DNA from: Nanosynbacter sp.
GTDB taxonomy: Bacteria; Patescibacteriota; Saccharimonadia; Saccharimonadales; Saccharimonadaceae
DNA length: 18,719 bases
Assembly: GCA_029975625.1 (NCBI GenBank)
Contig: JARKOR010000265.1
Coordinates: 1-18,719 of the forward strand
Direction: 5' to 3'
The notes below the pieces were generated by a model that saw nothing but the letters and a program-made list of their open reading frames with translations, had not been told where the DNA came from and ran no database searches. Positions 1-8,500 of this stretch are shown here, in pieces. Position 1 is the stretch's first letter, and the number at the start of each line of letters is the position of its first letter. The position numbers were made by a program, and so were the translations under genes.

Positions 1-1
1 G

Positions 2-358
2 CTCGGCAAGGCTGGAGTCCGCCTCGCTCCCGGGGCGATGAAGGCCCTGCTGGAATATGCCTGGCCCGGCAATGTCCGGGAGCTTGAAAACTGCATCGAG
101 CGGGGGCTGGTGCTCTGCGACGGCGACATCATCGAGCCGGAGTGCCTTCCCGACGGCCTGCGCAATCGCATTCCGGCGCCGGTCAATGTCCTGCCCGACG
201 ACTGTCTTTCCCTCAAGCGGGCCGCTGAACGGCTGGAGAGAGAGTACATTCTCAAGGCGCTGGAAAAGACCTCGGGCAACAGGACCCGTGCGGCCAAGAT
301 ACTGGAGATCAGCCACCGGGCATTGCTTTACAAAATCAAGGAGCACAAAATAAATTAA
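2..358 (+). CDS. σ54-dependent response regulator (NtrC family), C-terminal part
   Basis: The gene enters from the left edge, and only its last 118 codons are visible. The WPGNVRELEN motif (visible residues 21-30) is the signature at the end of the AAA+ σ54-interaction domain. The last ~45 residues form a Fis-type helix-turn-helix, with LKRAAERLEREYILKALEKT leading into GNRTRAAKILEISHRALLYK. Proteins with this architecture bind upstream enhancers and use ATP hydrolysis to open σ54-RNA polymerase complexes. The receiver domain normally found at the N-terminus lies outside the window, so response-regulator status is inferred, and a PAS- or GAF-type sensor domain is possible. A good intrinsic terminator follows within 50 bp, so this is probably the last gene of its operon. 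A σ54 promoter lies about 0.9 kb downstream, making it a candidate local activator. The family assignment is secure; the identity as PilR or another paralogue is not. Confidence 0.93.
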   Translation, partial: LGKAGVRLAPGAMKALLEYAWPGNVRELENCIERGLVLCDGDIIEPECLPDGLRNRIPAPVNVLPDDCLSLKRAAERLEREYILKALEKTSGNRTRAAKILEISHRALLYKIKEHKIN

Positions 359-402
359 TTTTCAATAAATTTAAAAAATTAATATTAATATTGTAAATTA
401 AG

Positions 403-437
403 AAAGGCTATGTAATTATTACATGGCCTTTTCGTTT
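403..437 (+). terminator. Intrinsic terminator of the σ54-activator gene
   Basis: A 13-bp stem pairs 403-415 (AAAGGCTATGTAA) with 419-431 (TTACATGGCCTTT). It has one T·G wobble and a 3-nt TTA loop, and is followed by a T-rich stretch (TTTTCGTTT). It lies 45 bp after the stop codon of the regulator and before the pseudopilin ribosome binding site. The A-rich 5' flank means it could also work in the reverse direction, although I see no opposing gene. Confidence 0.72.
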
Positions 438-483
438 GTCAGGCGCGCGCATACTCGAAATATTCTGTTGCGGAGGAGGATCT

Positions 484-1071
484 ATGTTCGCTCTTTCATG
501 GCGGAACATCGGGCGGTATGGCTTAAAGGCGGACGTTGACGGCTTCACTTTACTTGAGCTTCTGGTAACCATTGCCGTTCTGGCGCTTCTCAGCGTACTG
601 GCGGCGCCACTCTTTGCCTCGTATTATAGCAACTGCTGCCTGAAAGCCGTGATGTGGGAAATAGCCGGGATGGTCAGGGAGGCAAAGCAGTCGGCGCTGG
701 GAGAGAGGTATTATGCGATAGCTTTTGATCCCGGCAGGGGAACTGTCTCGCTCCTGTCGGGTCGGGGTCCCGACGGCGAGTGGAATACGCCGGACGATGA
801 GAAGGTGCGGGTTTTGAGGTTGGGCGACAAGGGGGGCGGGCTCGCATTCGGCTACGGCGACTATGGGCCGATTCCCACCTATGCGGAGACCGATGACGGC
901 ATCACCTTTCCCAACAATAATACATTGATATGCAATCCAGACCTTACAGGAAATGCCGGGACCGTGTATATACGTTCGCGTCATGGCGGCGCGCTGGCGA
1001 TGACAATGAATTCCAGGGATTTCGGATACATTTTGCGAAGATGGAACGGTTCGGCTTGGGAAAGGATGTGA
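484..1071 (+). CDS. GspH/FimT-family type IV pseudopilin (first copy)
   Basis: A 195-aa minor-pilin-like protein. The ATG at 484 is chosen because GGAGG (472-476) sits 7 nt upstream; an upstream in-frame TTG at 436 overlaps the terminator. The type III signal is clear: a 20-residue leader ending in Gly20, then FTLLELLVTIAVLALLSVLA with Glu at mature position 5. PilD would cleave after Gly20 and N-methylate Phe21. The rest is a soluble domain with a C-terminal GTVYIRSRHGGALAMTMN segment, as in GspH/FimT/FimU β-sheet domains. Adjacent cysteines (NCCLKA) follow the hydrophobic helix. It probably joins the minor-pilin complex that primes pilus assembly. It is separated from the DsbC-like gene by 208 bp holding a σ54 promoter, so it appears to be transcribed apart from pilY1. 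I see no convincing promoter of its own. Confidence 0.88.
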   Translation: MFALSWRNIGRYGLKADVDGFTLLELLVTIAVLALLSVLAAPLFASYYSNCCLKAVMWEIAGMVREAKQSALGERYYAIAFDPGRGTVSLLSGRGPDGEWNTPDDEKVRVLRLGDKGGGLAFGYGDYGPIPTYAETDDGITFPNNNTLICNPDLTGNAGTVYIRSRHGGALAMTMNSRDFGYILRRWNGSAWERM

Positions 1072-1119
1072 TAGTGGCGGCCGGCAGTGTGTGGATGACG
1101 CACTGAGCATCCGGGAACG

Positions 1120-1165
1120 AGCTACGCAAATATTTGTCAAGCTATGCAATAAATGCATAGTAGCT
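1120..1165 (+). promoter_or_regulatory. Candidate enhancer (UAS) for a σ54 activator: direct repeat plus palindrome
   Basis: Two similar 13-mers, AGCTACGCAAATA (1120-1132) and AGCTATGCAATAA (1140-1152), start exactly 20 bp apart, about two helical turns. The second overlaps a perfect inverted repeat, CTATGCA (1142-1148) / TGCATAG (1154-1160), with a 5-bp centre; a further TAGCT lies at 1161-1165. The palindrome centre is about 108 bp upstream of the start expected from the σ54 promoter, the usual distance for NtrC-family enhancers. The repeats are seen directly; the role and the bound protein are inferred. The same stretch also holds a weak σ70-like match (TTGTCA 1134-1139, CATAGT 1156-1161), so an operator over a second promoter is an alternative. 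Confidence 0.45.
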
Positions 1166-1231
1166 GTCGAAAAAACTGTGACAAAGGCAGAGAATTGCTG
1201 TAATATTGCCAGCTTGTTGTTGGTTGCCGGC

Positions 1232-1248
1232 TTGGCACCTAAATTGCT
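1232..1248 (+). promoter_or_regulatory. σ54 (RpoN) promoter, -24/-12
   Basis: TTGGCAC at 1232-1238 and TTGCT at 1244-1248 match the σ54 consensus (YTGGCAC-N5-TTGCW). The invariant GG (1234-1235) and GC (1246-1247) are separated by exactly 10 bp. Transcription would start near 1258-1260, leaving a leader of about 20 nt that contains GGAGG (1271-1275) before the ATG at 1280. That geometry supports a functional promoter for the DsbC-like gene and, by read-through, the small protein and pilY1. Confidence 0.8.
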
Positions 1249-1279
1249 GATACCATGTATCGGAAAATCCGGAGGTTGC

Positions 1280-2101
1280 ATGAAGCGAGTGCTGTTGATT
1301 TTTTTGGCCGCGGTTCTGGTCAGTGCCGGGGGCCACGAGGCATTCCCCCGCAGTTTAACGAAAAAAGCCGTTGCTAAAGCGCCCGTTACCCCTTCCGCGG
1401 GCAAGATGAACCATGACTGCGCCTCCTGTCACGCGCTGTCAAAGCAGGATGCCGGCGCGATCTTCAAGGACATAGGCGAGGTTATAGATGTGAAGATGTC
1501 CCCCGTAAAAGGCCTGTATGAGGTTACGGTGCGGCAGAGCAACCGTCAGGCTACAGCCTATCTCGATTTCGGGAAGAAGCTGCTGCTTCCGGGTCCCGTA
1601 TTTGAAATTGCCACCAAACGTCCGCTCACGCCGGCTCCTGAGGAACTGCCGAAGGTACTCTCCAAGGCCGAGCTTGAAAAAATACCCGTCACCAATTCCA
1701 TTATCATGGGCAATCCGTCCGGGAAAAAACGGATGTTCGTCTTTACCGATCCAGACTGCCCGTTCTGCGGAAAACTGCACGATGAACTGAAGACGCTGGT
1801 TGCCTTGGAGCCTGATTTGGTGATTTACGTAAAAATGTTTCCCCTGAAGATGCATCCGGCAGCCTATGACAAGGCCAGGGTGATCCTCGGTTCAGGTTCC
1901 CCCGAAATACTGGAAAAGGCTTTTGCTGGCGAAAAACTTCCCGAACCGGGGGACAAGGATCCGAAGGAGCCGGTTGACGAGACTTTGAAGCTCGGTGAGT
2001 CGCTGGGCATCGACGGGACCCCGGCGATAGTCCTGCCAGGCGGTCGGCTGATCACAGGGGCGAGGGACGCGGCTTCCTTACGGACGCTGCTGACGGAATG
2101 A
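1280..2101 (+). CDS. DsbC-like periplasmic disulfide isomerase with N-terminal CXXCH motif
   Basis: A 273-aa exported protein. The ATG at 1280 follows GGAGG and lies just downstream of the σ54 promoter; the longer reading frame upstream has no export signal. Residues 1-~19 form a signal peptide (KRVLLIFLAAVLVSAGG). CASCH at 47-51 fits a c-type heme attachment site. Residues ~58-112 resemble the DsbC N-terminal dimerisation domain (SPVKGLYEV, LLLPGPVFEI). A thioredoxin-fold domain follows with the active site DCPFC (Cys160, Cys163) and the cis-Pro loop GTPAIVLP (Thr247-Pro248). DsbC enzymes reshuffle wrong disulfides in the periplasm and are kept reduced by DsbD. The gene precedes the 34-cysteine PilY1, so it may serve PilY1 folding (inference). 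The CXXCH motif is absent from E. coli DsbC. It could carry heme or act as a second dithiol pair. DsbG-like is an alternative name. Confidence 0.88.
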   Translation: MKRVLLIFLAAVLVSAGGHEAFPRSLTKKAVAKAPVTPSAGKMNHDCASCHALSKQDAGAIFKDIGEVIDVKMSPVKGLYEVTVRQSNRQATAYLDFGKKLLLPGPVFEIATKRPLTPAPEELPKVLSKAELEKIPVTNSIIMGNPSGKKRMFVFTDPDCPFCGKLHDELKTLVALEPDLVIYVKMFPLKMHPAAYDKARVILGSGSPEILEKAFAGEKLPEPGDKDPKEPVDETLKLGESLGIDGTPAIVLPGGRLITGARDAASLRTLLTE

Positions 2102-2138
2102 TCCGGTTCGGCGCCGGGTTTCCCATTCTGGAGGTCAT

Positions 2139-2465
2139 ATGAGAATTGTGAGGATCGTTTTTTTTGTCGTATTTCTGGCCATGACCATGGCTGTCGCCGT
2201 CGAGGCGACGGCCCAGGAGGGGCAGGCAAGAACTGAAGACGGATATCAGGTCGTAGAGGGAAATGTTACCCGGATCACGGCCCGGACGCTTGTCATTGAC
2301 GGTAAAAACTTTCCAATCTCCATGTTTGCGCGGGTTTTTCAAGGAGACCTGAAAGGTCAGGAGATCCCGCTGCATGTGGTCGCAAATGTCGGGAGGATCG
2401 ACCATGCGAAGTTGTATGTGCTGCACGGCAAGGTCGAAAAAATCGTGGTCATAAAGAATCTGTAA
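2139..2465 (+). CDS. Small exported protein of unknown function next to pilY1
   Basis: A 108-aa protein. The ATG at 2139 follows GGAGG (2130-2134) at good spacing, 37 bp after the DsbC-like gene, suggesting one transcript. Residues 1-~25 form a signal peptide (MRIVRIVFFVVFLAMTMAVA, then EATAQ), with likely cleavage near Ala-Gln. The mature ~83 residues are free of cysteine and alternate short β-like runs: VVEGNVTRI, TLVIDGKNF, IPLHVVANVG, AKLYVLHGKVEKIVVI. This pattern is compatible with a small all-β (OB- or barrel-like) fold. I do not recognise a named family. Its place between a disulfide isomerase and PilY1 suggests a periplasmic accessory role in PilY1 export, folding or retention, but nothing in the sequence proves this. 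Confidence 0.8.
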   Translation: MRIVRIVFFVVFLAMTMAVAVEATAQEGQARTEDGYQVVEGNVTRITARTLVIDGKNFPISMFARVFQGDLKGQEIPLHVVANVGRIDHAKLYVLHGKVEKIVVIKNL

Positions 2466-2492
2466 CAGCGACATATTCGGCCTGTGCGGTTG

Positions 2493-2534
2493 CCCGGCGT
2501 GGGACACGGGCGGAGCTTCTTCTCCGCTGCCGGG
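2493..2534 (+). other. GC-rich structured leader in front of pilY1
   Basis: CCCGGC (2493-2498) pairs with GCCGGG (2529-2534). Inside, GCGGAG (2510-2515) pairs with CTCCGC (2522-2527) around a CTTCTT loop, and a small GTG/CAC hairpin (2499-2507) could complete a three-way junction. There is no T-tract, so it is not an intrinsic terminator. It lies in the 120-bp gap before pilY1, about 40 nt ahead of the pilY1 ribosome binding site. It may influence mRNA stability or translation. The pairing is seen directly; the function is unknown. Confidence 0.35.
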
Positions 2535-2585
2535 TTGGCGAGGCTTCCGTTGTCTGAGGTGCGCATCTATATAGAGGGGTCAATC

Positions 2586-5500
2586 ATGAGGTCGGTTATG
2601 AAAAGATTGTGCGGATTCTCGGGGCGATCAGTTCAATTTGTCGTGGCCGTCATACTGGGAATGCTTATTCCTCTGGCATTCACCGGGGCAGCGGAAGCCG
2701 ATACGTTCTACATCAGAGGAACCGGGACCAGCAATATAACAATACCCGGCTTTGCCGGTACGACCAACATGCTGGATAACAACAGCTCGGACCTGTCGGC
2801 CAGCAACGGAAGTTACCTGACGGTCCTCAGGAATTCTCCCTCCAGCGGCGGCAGCACCCCGATCATGCGGGAAAATTATAGCTCCTCCGGCACACGGACA
2901 CTGGGCAGGGCCGTCTTTAACACGCCTTACGCCGGGGATGTCACGATTCCAGCCGGTCAAGCCATTACGGGCTCTTTTTACCTTATGGCTGACCACGCCG
3001 GTGACAGGTTCAGATTCCAGATAGTGGACTACGACCCGGCCAACACTTCCGCCCCCATAACCATAGCTTCGCACACCGGAAATATTCCTTCATCGGGCAA
3101 TATCGACACCAGCACCCCCCCCACTCTTTATACGGTCAACTTCACTCCCCTGACACTGGATTATACGCTTCGGGCCGGTCATTACATCGGTCTGGTAATT
3201 ACCTATATTAACTCGTCAGGCAGCGCCAGGCGCGGATACGTCTATTGCACCAGCAGCTACCAGTCCCGGTTCGTTATGCCGGTTACCTATAAAATGACGG
3301 CCATCGCGGACGCGCACGGCACCATCACCTCCACCGGGGTCAATGCCCATAACTCCACCGTTGCAACCTACGACACCCCCGGGAGCAGCAGGACCTATTC
3401 CATAAGCGCCGATGCGGGCTATTCGATTGTCAATGTCAGGGTTGACGGAGTCAGTCAGGGCGCCATTACGTCCTATACATTCACCAACATTGCCGCTCCG
3501 CATACCATCGAAGTCATTACCACCGCAACCCTTAATAACGTCACCATAAACCAGGATACGGGTGGTCATGTGGTCCAGGGTGCGAACGATTGCACAAGTT
3601 CCACGTGTTCCTACACCCGTTACACCGGAACGTATACCTTTGATTTCACGCCGTACGCGAACTATTCCGTATATGGGATAACCGTCAACGGCGTCTCCCA
3701 GCCGGTACCGGGCGGGCAGGTCACAACATACTCGCTGCCGATCCATATTGCAGGCCCGACTACCATTAATGTCGACTATGAGCCCTTCATCGAGGTTACC
3801 TCCAGCGCGGGCACGGGTGGAACCGTTTCGCCCTCCGGGTCCACGGCCGTACCCCGCGGCCAGTCCCTCACCTTCGACATCGTTCCCGACGCCGGTTACC
3901 GTATCCATTCGATAACGGACAACGGCGTCTACGTGGGGAACACATCCCCCTATACGATAACCAACATCCAGTCCTCCCACGACGTGGCGGTCTCGTTCAT
4001 GCCGGTCCACACCATAACCGCCACCGCCGGTCCCAACGGGTCCATAACGCCCGTAGGCGATAGTACCGTGGACCACGGCAGCACCCTGTCATTCAGCATG
4101 GCCGGCAATACGGGATACGTGGTGAGCGACGTCCTCGTGGACGGGGTCTCGGTCGGAGGGCTGACGTCCTATACCTTTACCAATATTACAGCCGATCATA
4201 CCATTGCCGTAACCTTCACGGCCGCCGCCGTACCAAGCGACTATTGCGCAATACCCCCGTTCATCGCATCCTCGGCCCCGCCGAACGTAATGCTGATGCT
4301 GTCCGTGGAAACCCCGATGCAGGGGCCAGCCAATGTCAGGGTCGTTCCCAACGGTATTCCTTCAGATATCAACTATACCGCCAATTCCACTTCCGGCGAG
4401 TGCGGCAACGGCGCGCTTGGTTGTTACGACAACTTGAGGGAGTATTACGGCTATTTCGAGACCGGTAAATGCTACACATATTCCAGCAACATGTTCATCC
4501 CCTCCGGCCCGGCAACGAATTATCAATGCTCCGCCGGTACCGCGTGGAGCGGCAACTTCCTCAACTGGGCCACCACCATGGCGGTTGACGCCTTCCGCAG
4601 GGCGTTCACCGGAGGTAACCGCGATACGGATACCACCTCTTCCACGGTAATCCTTGCGGCCCGGCATCAGTCCAGCTGGTTTCCTGACCCGATCCGCATC
4701 GACAATGCCGAACTGTATATGCCCGTCAGCGGCTCCGGAGTGACACGCTATATCCGGAGAGCCGGAACCGGCATGGGGTTCGTTCTCTGCAATGCTGGCC
4801 GGACAACCTGTGATTTCTCGACTTCCGGAAGTGGTGAAAACCTTTTTCCCATTGCCGGCACAAACGCCCAAGCGGCTTACAGACTCCGTATCAAGGCGTG
4901 CGACTCCACCGGCGGCGTTGAAACGCGATGCAACAGTGTCACCAACAAGCCGGAGGGAACCATCCAGAAGTACATGGACAGGATTCGCTTCGCGCTTATT
5001 TCTTATGCCGCCGACAGCACCGAGGGAAGGGACGGCGGAGTGCTCCGCGCGAACATGAAGTGGGTCGGACCGAAGATACCCTACGGTTTACGATATCATG
5101 ATGCTGGCGGGAGCATCCAGACGTGCAACGACAGCTCAGGCTGCAACAATCCCGTGAAAGAGGTGGACGAGAACGGACTGTTCCAGAACAATCCCGACGG
5201 CGCGTCCGGCGCGAACAGCGGGATTATCAACTATATCAATAAATTCGCCTATGCAAGCGGTTACAAAAGTCATGACCCGATGGGAGAGATGTACTATCAG
5301 GTAGTTAGATATTTCATGAATCTCACACCGTCGGTGAACAACTATTGCAACGGTCTTACAAATTTCACCTCGTCATATGCGGACGGGTTCGCTTTTTACT
5401 GCAACAGCAGCAAGACCAACACCTGGGGGTGGCGCGACCCCTCCCTGTACTCGTGCTCCAAGAACTTCGTCATTGCCATAAACGACGCCAACCCCTGGCT

Positions 5501-8500
5501 GGACAAGCGCATACCGGGAAGCGCATTCAAGGCGGATTATACCAGTAGCGCCGAGGGTGATGACTTTGGTGATTGGTGCGGCTCCTCATACGGTGCCTGC
5601 GACTCCGATTTTACGCTTAACGGAAGCCAGGTGAATGTGGAGGAATGGACCAATAAAGTGGGTGACATTGAAGGGTTAACAGGTAAAACCTTCGGTTCCG
5701 CCAGCAGGATGTTCGGTTGTGAAGTGGATGCGTCCGGGGACTGCATTGGTGGTTTTGCTTCAGGAGGTAAGAGTATCACTCTTGGGAAGCTGGGCAGGAT
5801 TATCGGCACGCCTCCGAGCCCTAGCAAGAAGAATTCTTACAACGTGGCCGGTCTGGCCTATTTCGCCCATATGAACAATCTGAGGCCCGACTTCAACCAC
5901 TGCTCCGTGACCACGTCCACCACATGCAGCACCGATGCCGATTGTCCCAGCAGTGAATCCTGCGTAATCGATCTCCACAATCTTACCACTTACATGATAG
6001 ACACCCAGGAACCTCAGAGCAACATGCTGGTCGGGCCTATGAACATGCTCTACCTGGCGGCCAAATATGGAGGCTTCGAAGACAAGGACAAAGATCAGAG
6101 TGTTGTCATAGGTGGAAAGCGCTATAATTCCCCCTATACGAGCAGATCAACAACCGGTCCCGCCTATAGCCTTATTAACAACCAGTATAATGCCGAGTGG
6201 ACTACAGGGATTAACGGCACCGGAAATCCCGACACCTATTACTTTGCCTCCAGTGCCTCCCTAGTAGAGTCCAGTCTGAACAAGGCGTTCAGCAGCATAT
6301 TGAACAAGGCCGCGTCGGGCACGGCCGCTGCGGTTGCGAACAACAAGAGCGGCGAACGCGGTGCGAATATCATCCAGGCGCTTTTCTACCCGGAATGGCC
6401 CAACGACAAGAATGTTAAATGGCTGGGAGAGGTTCAGGCCCTCTGGTATTACCTCGATCCCATAATCGGCTATAGCGGGATTTATGAAGACACCGACGGT
6501 GATAAGGAGCTTGAGTTGAATATCGACCTCATGCCGGGCAGCGATCCGTTCTTCACGAAAGCGCTGTGGAAGGCCGGGGTGGAATTACACAAACGTTCTG
6601 CGTCAAGCCGCAATATCTATACCCTGCTCAACACGTCACAACCGGATCTTTCCAATGCTGCCAACGCCTTTGTTACAGGGAAGGCTTCTACTCTGAAGAG
6701 TCTTCTCGACGTCGGCTCCTACACCGACGCCCAGACCGACGCCCTGGTAACCTACCTGCGAGGGACCGACGGCGGCACCAATCGCTCCCGCACTCTGACC
6801 TACGAAGGTACAACGGGCTGCTGGAAACTTGGCGACGTTATCAACTCCACTCCGCAGGTGCAATCGGCGATACCGACCAACTCTTTTCACCAGACCTATT
6901 CCGACGGTTCTTATGCGATTTTTATCGGGTCAGACCAGTACAAATCCAACGATGTGGTTTACGCCGGCTCGAACGACGGCATGATGCACGCTTTCAAGCT
7001 CGGCCACGTGCAAAAGATTACGGACTCGACAAAACCCTTCCGTATTGCCGGTATCACCGATAGTACGGATCTGGGAAAGGAATACTGGGCGTTCATCCCT
7101 CAAAACGCGTTGCCGTACATGAAAAATCAGGCAGACCAGAACTATTGTCACCAGTACCTTTTGGACGGCAGTCCGCTCGTCTTTGACGCTTCGATCAACA
7201 AGCATAGCGGCTGCGCAGACAATTATTGGGAATGCGAACGCAAGACAACGCTTGTGGGCGGCACCGGCGCCAACAAGAACAAATATGTCGAATCCACCAC
7301 CAGTTGGCGCACGGTGCTGCTCGGGAGCATGGGGCTCGGCGGGGCTTCGAGGGGCGGTAACTGCAACGAAACGCTGGCCCATGACACTGATCCGAGTAAC
7401 AACACTGATTGTGTAAAGACCCCCATGACAAATGCCGGATATTCTTCGTACTTCGCTCTGGATGTAACCGACCCGCTGAAACCCGTGCATATGTGGGAAT
7501 TTTCCGATGCCGTTCTCCCAAGCGCGGACAAGGGTCTCGGTCTGACGACTCCCAGCGTGGCGATTGCCCGCATAAACGCGCAGGTTGACGGTTCTCCGGA
7601 CAAGTCGAAGAACGGAAGATGGTTCGCCGTAATCGCCTCGGGCCCGACCGGGGCCATCAACACATCCACACGGCAGTTCCTTGGTCGTTCGGACCAGAAC
7701 CTGAAGATCTACGTGGTGGATATTAATGCGGCCAATGCAGATATGGTGAATAGCCCGACTACTCCGACTTTTGTAAAGAATACCAATTACTGGGTTTTCG
7801 AGCCGACCGGCAGTGATGGGCAACCCATCAAATATGCGTTCTCCAACTCGATTAGCGGCGCTGCTGTTGACCTGGACCGTTCGAGTTCTTCCCTTGTCGG
7901 CTTCTACAGTGACGATGTCGTCTATATCACCTATACCAAGGCCACGCTGGATTCTGATGGCTATCCGGTTGACTGGAACAGGGGCGGCGTGATGCGGCTG
8001 GTTACCAACAATGATCCGAATCCCGCCAACTGGTTCGTCAGTCCGCTTGTGGATAGTCCGGCTTCACAGAGCGAAACCGACGGAGTCGTCGGCCCGATAA
8101 CTACTTCAATAGCCAAGCTTCAGGACAGAAACAATCAGAAGCTATGGATATTTTTTGGTGAAGGGCGTTACTTCTATCAGGGAGACAATCTGAATGAAAC
8201 GCGCCGCATATTTGGCGTGGCAGATCCGTGCTACAACTATGATCTTGAGCATATCAACACCTTGAGCACGGCCGTTTCCAAATGCCCGGCCGTCACGGTT
8301 AACGACACGAATTTCAAGGACATGTCGAGCACTCCGACCGCTACTCTCACAACGGAAAAGGGGTGGTTTATCACTCTCGACGCGGCCGGCGGCACTGCGG
8401 GGGCGGAGCGGTTGGTCAGCGACGTAACGGCGGCGGCCAACGGTATTGTGTTTTTCACCACTTACGTCCCAAATACAGATCTCTGCTCGGCGGCTGGCAC

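Noticed and set aside
436..466. σ70-like promoter TTGTCA...TATTCT before the first pseudopilin
   Set aside because: The spacing is 19 bp and the expected start falls on the ribosome binding site.
1121..1170. GACGCAAA-like text (CTACGCAAAT) hinting at GEMM
   Set aside because: No partner core or helix arrangement; better explained as part of the repeat cluster upstream of the σ54 promoter.
550..1404. 284-aa minus-strand open frame
   Set aside because: It spans the pseudopilin, the promoter gap and the start of the DsbC-like gene, has no recognisable domain, and opposes well-supported genes with ribosome binding sites.
2537..2552. σ54-like TTGGCG...GTTG before pilY1
   Set aside because: The -12 GC is replaced by GT at the required spacing.
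2466..2585. Possible c-di-GMP (GEMM) riboswitch before pilY1
   Set aside because: The conserved GEMM core (GGGCAAACC and GACGCAAAG) is absent, although the region is structured.
3216..4076. 286-aa minus-strand open frame inside pilY1
   Set aside because: It is a Gly/Arg/Val-rich shadow of the GC-rich repeat region on the other strand; no ribosome binding site or domain.
6930..7823. 297-aa minus-strand open frame inside pilY1
   Set aside because: It lies wholly antisense to the conserved propeller domain and shows no family features.
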